Notes: generated by a model not told the origin, from the sequence alone. A stretch of DNA of 12,266 nt from Baffinella frigidus (GCA_026770585.1 MU646324.1:1062934-1075199), one strand, 5' to 3'. Counted from the stretch's first letter, positions 1-7,312 are shown. Translations and numbers: made by a program.

Positions 1-42
1 AAATCTTGCAATGAGTTTGCACCGAAGAGAGCACCGCGGCAT

Positions 43-62
43 GGGCGCTGAAATCAGCGCCC
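43..62. repeat. Short hairpin
   Basis: Nine-base arms (gggcgctga / tcagcgccc) separated by two bases. It is the only structure I see in bases 1-147, which otherwise hold no recognisable gene. No U-tract or coding end nearby suggests a terminator. Confidence 0.5.
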
Positions 63-154
63 ACGCAGCCACCCCCGGCTTTGAAACATGCTGAACAACT
101 AGATCGCCTCGCCTCCCGCACGGGGTCTATGTGAGACGGGCGGCCCGTTGCACG

Positions 155-470
155 AGTACGTGTGCCGGTACAGGGTGCACGGTTTCCCAATGTTGCCTAA
201 GGTTAACAGAGGTTCCACTTTTGCTTTGAGACGCCCCACTCTGGACGTTTGTATCGGTGAGCAGCGCTACGTGTGCCGGTACCTGCAGGGTGGTTTGGGG
301 TCAACACTCAACGCGAAACCGCAAACGCGAACTCCGTCACGGAACGCGAGTACGTGTGCAGGTACCTGCCGGGTGTACGGTTTTGGGCAAACGCTCAACG
401 CTCAACGCGAAACGCTCAACGTTCAACGCTCAACGCGAAACCGCAAACGCGAACCCTGTCACGGAACGCG
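155..470. repeat. Imperfect tandem repeat block
   Basis: A unit starting TACGTGTGCCGGTAC recurs near 159, 268 and 351. The last two units are each followed by CTCAACGCGAAACCGCAAAC and a GTCACGGAACGCG tail (307-349 and 429-470). Between them a short CTCAACG motif is reiterated at about 391-440. Open frames run through the block in several phases, which is what a stop-poor repeat produces, so I do not call a gene. Bases 471-591 hold only a poly-C tract near 547-556 and nothing recognisable. Confidence 0.75.
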
Positions 471-591
471 CAAGGAGGAAAAAAGGGGAGGCGGCGGCCT
501 CGAGGCAGGGCACCGCTGGGTTCAGGTCGTGGAAGATCCTGGCTTCACCCCCCCCCAGGGGATGACACCATCCCTTATCCATCAGGGCTAT

Positions 592-757
592 GCCACACAA
601 CGGACTTCGAAGGGATTTCTGAATAACCCTTAAGCGTTAAGACCTACGACCCTGCGGTAGGCAACCCATCGGGGCATATGGGGGCTCCTACGGGTAAGGT
701 GACGGAAAGTCGGGACAAAATGGGCCGAAAATCCCTTCGCAGCCCGCTGTGTGGCTT
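592..757. repeat. Dispersed repeat, copy 1 of 2
   Basis: This segment aligns without a gap to 11772-11937 in the same orientation (constant offset 11180), with about 80% identity counted by eye. Conserved cores are TTCGAAGGGAT, GACCTACGACCCT.CGGTAG and TGGGCCGAAA. It lies directly downstream (minus strand) of the recognisable UTP7 coding sequence. It is either in a UTP7 intron or is the element that truncated the gene. Its minus-strand frame is partly open in both copies, but most differences would change the amino acid, so I see no sign of coding constraint. Confidence 0.8.
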
Positions 758-796
758 GAGCGACGCCCTGATGGTGGATGGATGATGGATGGGGGA

Positions 797-1399
797 GTAC
801 GGGCCGAGGTCGTCGAGCCGGAGGGTGAATATCTTCTGGGCACTCGCGCCATCCACCTCCGCCTTGATCTTGTGCTGCTGGAAGCGCTGCGTCTTCTCCA
901 TCCCCTCCCCTTCCAAGTAGCCTGCATCGCTCGGCAGCAGGATCTGTCGCGAGAGAGATGGTGGCGTGTGGGTTAGGGTTTCGCTGTGAGAAACCATCCC
1001 CCAACGAATATCAGGGATCCATTGTTCCTGCAGCTGCGAAGATCAAAAACGTCAACGCCGCAGGGAAGAACAGCGAAACCCCTGAGCCGGCGGGATCGGC
1101 GAAACCTCTGCGCGCGCGGCCGCGGCCGCGGCGCCCCTCGCAGACTTCTCCGACCGCTTGATATCCATTTTCAGCTTCTTGTCCGTGACAACGCTGATCA
1201 AATTCCTCTCCCCCCGCTTGTACTTCTCCGCCGCCTCCCCCCCGTCATCCTCCTTCTTCTGAGGCTTCGGCGCGGGGAAAGGCTTTCCACCCGCTTTGCC
1301 ACCCTTGCCGCCTTTCTCTCCGCGCTTCTTGCCCCCCGCCTCCCCATGCCCGCCAGCCTGACCCTCCCCGCCTTCGCCGTCCAACTTGCGCTTGCCCAT
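797..1399 (-). CDS. UTP7: UTP7/WDR46 homologue, N-terminal part (two exons, incomplete)
   Basis: Known of the family: UTP7 (WDR46 in animals) is a WD40 protein of the U3 small-subunit processome, acting in the nucleolus in 18S rRNA maturation. Seen here: exon 1 (1399-1106, 98 residues) starts at an ATG and is Lys/Gly-rich and basic, as expected for the N-terminal tail. It ends with NLISVVTDKKLKMDIKRSEK and an alanine run. Intron 1105-944 (162 nt, GT..AG, phase 0) has a pyrimidine-rich end CTCTCTCGCGACAG. Exon 2 (943 down) reads PSDAGYLEGEGMEKT, then a stretch ending FTLRLDDLGPY, the segment that precedes the WD40 propeller in this family. After GPY (797) the match stops and gives way to a CATC-rich tract and the 592-757 repeat. 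No WD40 sequence follows to base 1. Either a long intron begins here (a GTACTC donor overlaps the Tyr codon) and the rest is off the window, or the gene is truncated. It is divergent to the bTHX gene. The family call is from recognition of the pre-propeller motif, not a search. Confidence 0.8.
944..1105 (-). other. UTP7 intron 1 (GT..AG, 162 nt)
   Basis: Joining the codons on either side keeps the frame (phase 0) and restores the continuous family motif ...ARAE|ILLPSDAGYLE. A CTAAC-type branch-point candidate lies about 35 nt before the acceptor. Unspliced reading would break the conserved motif. Confidence 0.75.
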
Positions 1400-1817
1400 C
1401 CTTGCTATCACCCTCTCAAACCAGACGAGGAAGCACCCTCAGCCGGTGGCTGTCACGTGAAACGCGTCGTCAAAAGTTGACTGAGATCAACCTACTTTAG
1501 AGTGACCGGGAGCAATCAAAAGTTGCCGCAAGGAAAATGTACTCAGATCTGAGTACAAAAGAAGTTCATAAGTTGACACCAGGCCAGATCCGAGGAGCAA
1601 GGCTGGTCAACTTTGGCCGCCCAAGGTGAGTTTAGATTGCCCCCGCTCAGGTCTAGCGTAGTTTAGAAAGTTGTGAGTTGGAGCCATTGGCTTGGAGGCC
1701 GGCTTTTTCACGAGCCACAATGCTGCGGTGAGAGCCCCGTCACGCTTCGCCCAGCGCCGCTGCGTATCTCTTCTCCCACACAGCGCACCCCCCGCACGCG
1801 TCCTTGACACACGCGTG
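1106..1817 (-). repeat. Inverted segmental duplication, copy A (UTP7 start plus promoter)
   Basis: Read on the minus strand, 1817-1665 matches 4093-4240, and from 1480 the match resumes at about 4252 and continues through the UTP7 start to about 4540. Copy A has about 165 bp (roughly 1497-1664) that copy B lacks. Both ends of that extra piece carry TCTAAA (minus strand), and only one TCTAAA remains in B. Copy A, with intact reading frame and intron, looks like the source copy. Confidence 0.85.
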
Positions 1818-1911
1818 GCGTTTCCTGCGGAGCGGGTGGGGGCCAGGGTCCAGCTGCTGGTGGCAAGGGCCACTGCCAAAGCCTGGTCTGGTGTAAGGCC
1901 GTTCGAACTCG
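1400..1911. promoter_or_regulatory. Divergent intergenic region between UTP7 and bTHX genes
   Basis: The two start codons face away from each other (1399 minus, 1912 plus), so this roughly 510-bp stretch should hold both promoters. AAGTTG occurs near 1473, 1521, 1570 and 1668, and once inverted near 1606. A perfect 20-bp palindrome lies at 1538-1557. The parts at 1412-1480 and 1665-1817 recur inverted near 4093-4320. A long minus-strand open frame (1978-1607) crosses it, but its differences from the duplicate copy mostly change amino acids, so I do not treat it as a gene. I see no clear TATA box. Confidence 0.55.
1538..1557. promoter_or_regulatory. Perfect 20-bp palindrome in the divergent promoter
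   Basis: TGTACTCAGATCTGAGTACA is its own reverse complement with no spacer. Palindromes of this kind can bind a dimeric transcription factor. That role is inferred from form and position only. It is absent from the inverted duplicate because it lies in the segment deleted there. Confidence 0.5.
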
Positions 1912-2376
1912 ATGGCCGGGCTGTGGAGTGAGGAACCGCGCTAGGAGCTGGGCATTGGGCCCAGTAGATCTGACACACAATTGAAACCAGGATCTGTGAG
2001 CTCAGGTGGCGGCACGGCGCATGAGAGATGTGCGTGTGCTCACGAGGAGCCCACCCACCACAGGTCGTCCTTCGCGCTCGCGGCCGTCGCCGCGACCCTG
2101 GAGCTCGCTTCGGCGTTCACTGGCCCTGCGCTGCCCTTCGGCCTGTCCGTCCGCACCCGTGCGGTCGCGCCGGTGTGCCTGGTGGCCCCGGACCAGATGC
2201 CGTCGGTGTTCTTCAACGTTGAATCGGAGGCCCTGACCATCGTGGATGGGCGCGGCGACAAGCGGACCAAGAAGGGCAAGATCAAGAGCAAGTCCTTCGG
2301 CAAGGTGCAGCCCGCTCCTCAGCAGCGAGTCCACTCCATCTGCGGGGGGGTCCTCGCAGTTGCCGGAAGCTCTTGA
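1912..2376 (+). CDS. Plastid ribosomal protein bTHX (Thx/PSRP4-like), nucleus-encoded
   Basis: Known of the family: bTHX is a very small, basic protein of the 30S subunit of plastid and some bacterial ribosomes. The diagnostic core is visible as GRGDKRTKKGKIKSKSFGKV, about residues 92-111. In front lies a bipartite-type presequence: a hydrophobic SSFALAAVAATLELASA (about 31-47), then FTGPALPFG, giving the ASAF motif with Phe after the cleavage site. This is typical of import into complex red plastids. No ATG is in frame before this segment. The best model I find is exon 1 at 1912-1927 (ATGGCCGGGCTGTGGA), intron 1928-1990 (63 nt, GTGAGG..CCAG, CTGAC branch-point candidate), exon 2 at 1991-2376, total 133 residues. 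An alternative acceptor at 2004-2005 also keeps the frame, so the N-terminus is uncertain. The tail after the core (about 21 residues) is unlike typical bTHX. Divergent to UTP7. Confidence 0.75.
1928..1990 (+). other. Proposed bTHX intron 1 (63 nt)
   Basis: GTGAGG donor, CTGAC about 20 nt before a CCAG acceptor, and a phase (1) that joins an upstream ATG to the open frame carrying the presequence. In-frame stops at both ends rule out simple read-through from that ATG. Inferred, without transcript evidence. Confidence 0.5.
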
Positions 2377-2627
2377 AACAGCTACGTGGCCCGGCCCGTC
2401 CACCGTGCGGAATTGGGCCTGCCGTTGTGGCCCTTCTGTCTGGGACCAGCGTCCCCCCCTTCACTATAGAACCACTCAATTATTTGTTGTTTCCAGCCCC
2501 TCAACTGTCTTTTATATTCCGTCCGAATAGTCATCGGCAACCCCAACGCATCCCAGCCCCTCGCGGAGCCCTCCGGATTGTGATCGCAGGGCTAGAAGTG
2601 ATCCCTCGATTCCCACAAGTAGGCCGA
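2377..2627 (+). other. 3' flank of bTHX gene, no other gene seen
   Basis: GC-rich then pyrimidine-rich sequence following the bTHX stop codon, presumably 3' UTR and flank. Open frames here are short and contain no motif I recognise. Confidence 0.4.
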
Positions 2628-2690
2628 CACCTAGGGTCCTGAGGTGATCCTAGGAGGGGGGCGTTATCGTGTCATCATTGCGCCCCTATA
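2628..2690. repeat. Degenerate half of a CAGGGGTACC-type foldback element
   Basis: ACCTAGGGTCCTGAGGTGAT and the following GGAGGGGGGCGTTATCG resemble the right half of the element at 3498-3619 (CTAGGGTCCTACGGTGGTCC then GGGGGGTGGGCGG). No intact terminal repeat remains, so it appears to be an old, decayed copy. Confidence 0.45.
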
Positions 2691-2736
2691 TCAGTCTTCC
2701 TGTGTCCCACGGTCTGCCGCGGTTTGTAGGGTCGGG

Positions 2737-2832
2737 TACAGTGGTACCTCGCTCATGAGAAAGCGCCTCACCGTAGGGCCCTACGGTGATCCTAGGGGGG
2801 TGGGCGTTTCTTATGAGCGAGGTACCCCTGTA
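2737..2832. mobile_element. MITE-like foldback element 1 (96 bp)
   Basis: The left end TACAGTGGTACCTCGCTCAT pairs with the right end ATGAGCGAGGTACCCCTGTA, and the complementarity continues nearly to the centre (GTAGGGCCCTAC). The whole element can fold into one hairpin. Ends of the form TA-CAG..CTG-TA would fit a TA target duplication, as in Tc1/mariner-derived MITEs. That assignment is inference. No coding capacity. Confidence 0.8.
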
Positions 2833-3053
2833 CACAGTCGATGCCGGAAGTGTTGCCTCTTCTTTCTGACGCGGGCGCGCCAGGGCACAAGTGGGAATTT
2901 GTTTGTCACATCCATACAAGTCACGTGGATTCTCACCCGGGAAACACGCCAAAAGTCCAGGAGTCGGAGTCCTTTGCCGACAGTCCAACGTTTCATCCGT
3001 ACCACGAAATAATTTTAGCGCGAAACGTTGCGTTTGAAATTCCCGGTTATGCC
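2833..3053. other. Unassigned spacer
   Basis: No recognisable gene, RNA or repeat in either strand. Open frames are short and lack motifs. Confidence 0.4.
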
Positions 3054-3162
3054 CTGGCGTGGGACACATTGATCAATGTGTCCTTACGACACCTGGCGTG
3101 GGACTGATCAATGTGTCCTTGCGAAATCTGGCGTGGGACTGATCAATATGTCCTTTCGAAAA
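3054..3162. repeat. Three-unit tandem repeat with palindromic core
   Basis: Units start at 3054, 3093 and 3128, each CTGGCGTGGGAC..TGATCAAT(G/A)TGTCCTT(A/G/T)CGA. Units 2 and 3 are 35 nt. Unit 1 is 39 nt because it has an extra ACAT, which turns its core into a perfect 22-bp palindrome (3062-3083) centred on TGATCA. The later units keep only part of that symmetry. Confidence 0.85.
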
Positions 3163-3232
3163 CAGAGCCGCCCTCGCGCTGGCAAGGTCGGCCCCAAGTC
3201 GCGGACCCTCAGCGGTGGCGTCATCGGCCAGC

Positions 3233-3433
3233 CTACCGGATAAGCAAAAAGCGCTCCTTTAGGTCCTTCAGGTTCTTCGAGCTCCCAACATAGGCGGGCA
3301 CCGGAACTTTCTCAGCGTCGCAGCCCCTCTCCCGCCTGAGTGTGCTGAGGGTGGCCACTCTGTGTAAAATAAAGTGTCTTCCTTCAACCGCAACCCCTCT
3401 CCGTTTTGTCTTTCCGTACAGCTGCGCGGACAT
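3233..3433 (-). pseudogene. Fragment encoding a repeated peptide VPVPAYVGSSKNLKDLK
   Basis: A 66-residue open frame (start codon uncertain, stop near 3233) contains VPVPAYVGSSKNLKDLKERF near its end. A related sequence is found at 10376-10424, where the minus strand reads VPVSAYDGSQKNLKDL. Of eight differing codons between the two, five are synonymous, which hints that the family was under coding constraint before dispersal. I do not recognise the family. The second copy has a stop codon just in front of the peptide. It may be an exon of a multicopy gene or part of a transposon protein. Confidence 0.4.
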
Positions 3434-3465
3434 AAAAACGGTACAGCTGCACGGACATAAAAACG
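3416..3465. repeat. 25-bp tandem duplication
   Basis: GTACAGCTGC(G/A)CGGACATAAAAACG occurs twice head to tail (3416-3440, 3441-3465) with one mismatch. No function evident. Confidence 0.9.
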
Positions 3466-3497
3466 TGTACGTGCATCAGCGCAAAGAACTGCACAAC

Positions 3498-3619
3498 TGC
3501 AGGGGTACCTCGCTCACAAGAAACCGCTCCCCCCTAGGACCCTACAGCAGCCCTATGTCTAGGGTCCTACGGTGGTCCTAGGGGGGTGGGCGGTTTCTGA
3601 TGAGCGAGGTACCCCTGTA
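3498..3619. mobile_element. MITE-like foldback element 2 (about 120 bp)
   Basis: The left arm GCAGGGGTACCTCGCTCACA and following AAACCGCTCCCCCCTAGGAC pair with the right arm GTCCTAGGGGGGTGGGCGGT and following TTCTGATGAGCGAGGTACCCC. The ends are the same as in the element at 2737-2832. The left boundary reads TGCAGGGG and the right CCCCTGTA. No coding capacity. Confidence 0.8.
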
Positions 3620-4092
3620 CACGCACGTTGAAGGTATCTAGAGGCTCTAAGGGCATGTAAGGACGCAAGGTTATGAGGACGCCACTTAGGCCTTGGAACG
3701 TGTGGGACACTGTTGTGAGCCGAAGGAGGGTGCGGGTCCAGTGAACCTCTTCTGAGCCACGAAGCTGCCTGTGCTCACCGATCCTGTTTTCAACCGTGCG
3801 TCACCAGGCCAGTCTCGAGGGTAGGGTATTCCAAGCGCGTTCTTGGAGCCGTTTCGCGGTCGCTACCTAAGCTCGGCGCGCTCTGGTATTCGACGGTCTC
3901 GCTTTTTCGATCGGACTTCGCACGCTCGTTTAATCCTCACAGCCGCTCTCCCGGGCAGGTCTTGCGAGGGGGGCCTGAAAGATCGAACGGCTCCAATTCC
4001 AGACCTTCTTCACCTCAAATCTGAGGAAATGGCTCCACCAGCTGCCTCGCGATAAGCTTAGGGACGGTCCGTCCCATTTAGATCACCTTGGT
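3620..4092. other. Unassigned stretch, no gene recognised
   Basis: Non-repetitive sequence with short open frames only. A hairpin GGGACGG-T-CCGTCCC lies at 4061-4075, close to the edge of the duplicated block that starts at 4093. I find no protein motif, RNA gene or terminal repeat. Confidence 0.4.
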
Positions 4093-4540
4093 GTGTCAAG
4101 GGTGCGTGCGGGGGGTGCGCTGTGTGGGAGAAATGATAAGCAGCAGCGCTGGGCGAAGCGTGAAGGGGCTCTCACCGCAGCATTGTGGCTCGTGAAAAAG
4201 CCGGCCTCCAAGCCAATGGCTCCAACTCACAACTTTCTAAAGTTGAGCCCGGCAACTTTTGACGCGTTTCACGTGACAGCGATTTGGGCTGTGGGTGCTT
4301 CCTCGTCTGGTTTGAGAGGGTGATATCAAGGATGGGCAAGCGCAAGTTGGACGGCGAAGGCGGGGAGGGTCAGGCTGGCGGGCATGGGGAAGCGGGGGGC
4401 AAGAAGCGCGGAGAGAAAGGCGGCAAGGGTGGCAAAGCGGGTGGAAAGCCTTTCCCCGCGCCGAAGCCTCAGAAGAAGGAGGATGACGGGGGGGGAGGCG
4501 GCGGAGAAGTACGAGCGGGGGAGGGCGGAATTTGATTAGC
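4093..4540 (+). repeat. Inverted segmental duplication, copy B
   Basis: Matches the minus strand of 1817-1106 in two blocks: 4093-4240 (distal promoter) and 4252-4540 (proximal promoter plus UTP7 start). It lacks about 165 bp of copy A between two TCTAAA motifs, consistent with a deletion at short homology. The left edge is at GTGTGTCAAGG. The right edge is the junction with the foldback element that begins at 4541. Confidence 0.85.
4332..4540 (+). pseudogene. UTP7: UTP7 5' fragment, frameshifted and truncated
   Basis: The ATG at 4332 opens MGKRKLDGEGGEGQAGG, identical at the protein level to copy A through PQKKEDDGG. A run of eight G (seven in copy A) then shifts the frame, and translation ends at a TGA near 4535. 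The UTP7-like nucleotide match persists to AATTTGATTAGCG at about 4540 and stops abruptly at the start of a foldback element. No intron, exon 2 or WD40 part follows. It is a non-functional remnant as a UTP7 gene, although its duplicated promoter may still be active. Confidence 0.85.
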
Positions 4541-4833
4541 GTACAGGGGTATCTGGTCTATCCCTTAAGTGTCCAGGGGGTCAAAATTGACCCCCAAGAG
4601 GTCCTAGGCAGGTCCTAGGGCCCTACGGTAGGGCGTATGAGCCTACTCGCCACTAAAGGGATTTAAAACCAGAATTAACAACACAGACCGGATTTGGGCC
4701 CCCCGTTCGCTTAATTTAGTACCAGAGGGTTGACTAAATCTTGCATTTAGTCAACCCTCTGTTACTAATTTAAGAAAACAGACACCGGCCGATGTCGGAG
4801 CACCCGTGTTCTGATAGCCCAGATACCCCTGTA
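4541..4833. mobile_element. MITE-like element 3a with internal hairpin (293 bp)
   Basis: Terminal inverted repeats: left TACAGGGGTATCTGGTCTAT, right complementary from ATAGCCCAGATACCCCTGTA, one mismatch. Internally, 4710-4739 and 4745-4774 form a second long hairpin (arms TTAATTTAGTACCAGAGGGT.. and the complement) with a 5-nt loop. It directly abuts the truncated UTP7 copy on the left and element 3b on the right. No coding capacity. Confidence 0.8.
4710..4774. repeat. Internal 30-bp-arm hairpin of element 3a
   Basis: The arms at 4710-4739 and 4745-4774 are nearly perfect complements around the loop CTTGC. A decayed version with a longer loop occurs in element 3b (about 4909-4977: ACCAGAGTGTTGAC.. 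and GTCAACCCTCTGGTAC). Confidence 0.85.
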
Positions 4834-4837
4834 CATG

Positions 4838-5028
4838 TACAGGGGTACCGCGTGCACAAGAACCCGTAACCTACGAATACGGACGAGTTTGCCCCCTGCG
4901 TGTTCTTAATTTAGAACCAGAGTGTTGACAACGCCAGATAACGTGAGATTTAGTCAACCCTCTGGTACTTATTTAATAACACGACGGCCGACCGACATTC
5001 GAGCAAGGGTGTCCGAGGTACCCCTGCA
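4838..5028. mobile_element. MITE-like element 3b (191 bp)
   Basis: Starts TACAGGGGTACCGCGTGC and ends GAGGTACCCCTGCA. Its internal part (TTCTTAATTTAGAACCAGAG.. to ..CTGGTACTTATTTAATAAC) is a diverged version of element 3a. With 3a it forms a perfect 20-bp palindrome at the junction, CCCCTGTACATGTACAGGGG (4827-4846 by count). Its right end runs straight into the telomere-like array. Confidence 0.75.
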
Positions 5029-5153
5029 GGGTTTAGGGTTTGGGGTTTGGGGTTCAAGGTTTAGGGTTTGGGGTTTGGGGTTTGGGGTTTGGGGGCTAGG
5101 ATTCAGGGTTTAGGGTTTAGTGTTCAGGGTTTAGGGTTGGGGGTTTTGGGGTT
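5029..5153 (+). repeat. Interstitial telomere-like array 1 (TTTAGGG type, degenerate)
   Basis: About 125 bp of GGGTTTAGGGTTTGGGG-type heptamers, G-rich on the plus strand, with TTTGGGG variants common. Immediately right of element 3b. Translation products such as GFGVWGLG are artefacts of the repeat. Confidence 0.85.
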
Positions 5154-5785
5154 CGATCCCTTGCCTGCGAATGGCCCGCTCATGCCCTCATCGGTTAAGG
5201 TTTGGGGTGAAGGGCGAAGGTTGGTCCGCTGGCGTCTGGTGCCAGCGCGAAGGCGCGCCGTCGTCTGATGAGGCGCGCCGCGGTCCGGGGCGGTGTCGAT
5301 GCCACCGGCACGGAGGAGTTGAGGAGATCTCCCCCTGGATGGGACGTTCTTGGGCGATGAGGAGCGTTGTCGCGCGGCGGGCGGCGGCGTCCTCTGCCCC
5401 GTCCCTTGGGAACGAGTCAGGGCATCAGAACTTCTGGCGGAAGGGCTCCGCTCGGGCGCTTGAGGCACACAGAGACATCGTGTGCGAGTAAGGCTTCACT
5501 GGAGGAAACAGGGGTTCCCCACGAGTGGGGGAGATACAGTGGCGAGTCCCCGAGTGGGGGGACAGTTCGTGTCTCCTATATCTCCTTATAGTGGACGTGA
5601 CTTGTGTCAAGTCACTCCGGTCATCCTACACGGGGAAGAATACCCAGAGATGGCCGCGCCCATCGCAAATCAATGATTTGCTGCGGCGAACGTAAAAGGA
5701 AATTGTCGGGTATGCGACTGCACCACAAGCGATCCATGCGATTTGATGGTCCAATGACAAACCAAGGCCCTTCGTTCAAACAAAC
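5154..5785. other. Spacer between telomere-like arrays, no gene recognised
   Basis: GC-rich left half with open frames in several phases but no motif I recognise. Hairpins: GGCGCGCC-12 nt-GGCGCGCC at 5252-5279, GTCCCC-GAGT-GGGGGGAC near 5546-5563, and GTGACTTG-TGT-CAAGTCAC at 5597-5615. GGGGTTCGATCCC near 5149-5161 resembles a tRNA T-arm, but no other tRNA part is present. Confidence 0.45.
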
Positions 5786-6327
5786 AGAATGTAGGGTGTA
5801 GGGTGTAGGATTCAGGGTTCTGGGTTTAGGGTTTAGGTTTTAGGCTTCAGGGTTTAGGGTTTAGGGTTCAGGGTTTAGAGTTTAGAGTTTCGGGTTTCGG
5901 GTTTTGGGTTTCGGGTTTACGGTTTAAAGTTGGTTTAGGGCTAAGGGTTTAGGGTTAAGAGTTGAGGGTTGATGGTCGAGGGTTGAGGGTTTTGGTTTCA
6001 GGGTTGATTAAGTATTCAGGGTTTAGGGTTCCAGGGTTCCAGGGTTTAGGGTTGAGGGTTGAGGGTTTAGGGTTGAGGGTGTGAGTTCATTGTTTAAAGT
6101 TTGGGGTTTAGGGTTTAGGGTTTATATTTCAGGGTTTAGGATTTAGAATTTAGGGTTTAGGGTTTAGGGTTTAGTGTTTAGATTTCAGGATTTCAGGGTT
6201 TAGGGTTTAGGGTTTAGGGTTTAGGGTTTAGGGATTAGGGTTTAGGGTCTAGGGTCAGGGTTTAGGGTTTAGGTTGTAGGTTTGCGGGTTTATGGTTGGG
6301 CTTTAGGGTTCAAGGGTTAGGGTTTAA
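5786..6327 (+). repeat. Interstitial telomere-like array 2 (TTTAGGG, about 540 bp)
   Basis: Longest array in the window. It starts with GTAGGGTGTAGGG variants and contains uninterrupted TTTAGGG runs (for example about 6196-6233) among degenerate units (TTCAGGG, TTGAGGG, TTTCGGG). TTTAGGG is the Arabidopsis-type telomere unit, also found in several algae. G-rich strand is plus. Confidence 0.95.
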
Positions 6328-6622
6328 CCAACTTTCAATTTTGTTTCACAAAAGTGCTCTCAGATTTTAGGGAGTACGAGGGGGAGATCATGCAACCACA
6401 CAAAATGCCTGCTACCCCGCCCTCGATTTTGGTGCTTTGGTACTTTGTATTACACTCACATCGAAGGCCACGCCCACCTCACTCTTGAGGAGATGGGAAC
6501 AATCTACGGGTGAGCTACTCGATCCTACCTACTCCGGCTGGACCGAGTCCCTTTTTCTCGCACCAAACCAACCTCTAGATCCTTTAGAGCGAAATCGCCC
6601 TGTTGTTTTACAAACTTGATGG
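6328..6622. other. Unique spacer with repeat-derived ends
   Basis: Both ends resemble 7107-7225. The left TTTCACAAAAGTGCTCTCAG resembles TTCACAAATGTGGTTGCAG, and the right AAATCGCCCTGTTGTTTTAC plus AAACTTGATGG resembles AAATCGCTGTTTTTTTACAA and ACTTGATAG. So it may be a diverged, larger copy of that element. A 60-residue open frame (6437-6619) has no recognised motif, and I do not call it a gene. Confidence 0.4.
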
Positions 6623-6898
6623 TGTTTAGGTTTGGGTTTTGGGTTTAGGGTTTAGACTCTAGGGTTGAGGGTTTAGGGTTGAGGGTTGAGGGTTTAGGTT
6701 TTAAGGCTTGAGGTTTAGGGTTCAGGGTAAGGGTTCAGGGTTCAGTGATTAGAGTTTAGGGTTTTGGGTTTTGGGTTCAGGGTTTATGGTTTATGGTTTA
6801 TGGTTTATGGTTTATGGTTTTGGGTTTATGGTTTGTGTTTTGTGTTTTTTTGGTACAGGGTTTAGGGTTTAGGGTTTAGGGTCGAGGGTTTAGGGTGT
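6623..6898 (+). repeat. Interstitial telomere-like array 3
   Basis: About 275 bp of TTTAGGG, TTGAGGG and TTTATGG variants, G-rich on plus. A homogeneous subrun of TTTATGG (about 6782-6830) indicates local expansion of a mutated unit. Confidence 0.9.
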
Positions 6899-7050
6899 GG
6901 CCCATCTGCAGGTGATAAGGTTAACCCTCAATCCCAAACCGGAAACCATAAACCCAGGGTATCCCATATCGCCTGCGGATGCCGCGCCCGAGCATTACAT
7001 AAAAAAACTGGAAAATCGAGGGTGGAGTAGTGCGCGTTGGGGGGGTTTCA

Positions 7051-7158
7051 TGATGTTCCGAGGCGCGCCCCAAAAATCTGAGACCACATGTGTGAAACAT
7101 AATTAAAAGTTGGTTCACAAATGTGGTTGCAGATTTTTGGGGCGCGCCTCGGAAGATC
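7051..7158. mobile_element. Foldback element with GGCGCGCCCCAAAAATCTG arms
   Basis: Left arm TTCCGAGGCGCGCCCCAAAA then ATCTGAGACCACATGTGTGAA, right arm the near-complement (TTCACAAATGTGG..CAGATTTTTGGGG..CGGAA), with about 18 nt between. Arms of about 41 nt with three or four mismatches. The AT-rich tail to about 7225 resembles the edges of 6328-6622. Non-coding. Confidence 0.8.
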
Positions 7159-7312
7159 ACCCTTAAACTCCCACGACTCACCTCGCAAAATCGCTGTTTT
7201 TTTACAAACTTGTGGTCAAACTTGATAGTCAAATTGGTTCAAAAAGAAGATATCGGGGTGGGCTGGGGGCGGGGTGACTGCCGAGTGGGGCTTCGGCGAA
7301 CCCCCCCCAACG

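Noticed and set aside
148-633. 161-codon open frame at the left
   Set aside because: It runs through tandem repeats and a poly-C tract with equal-length frames in other phases, and shows no domain.
1607-1978. Long minus-strand open frame matching another at 4093-4323 in part
   Set aside because: The two copies differ mainly at amino-acid-changing positions, and the matching block is the duplicated promoter region, so coding is unlikely.
5149-5166. GGGGTTCGATCCC, like a tRNA T-arm
   Set aside because: Upstream is only telomere-like repeat; no acceptor stem, D-arm or anticodon arm can be built.
5029-5268. Open frames giving GFGVWGLG-type peptides
   Set aside because: They are translations of TTTAGGG/TTTGGGG repeats, stop-free by composition.
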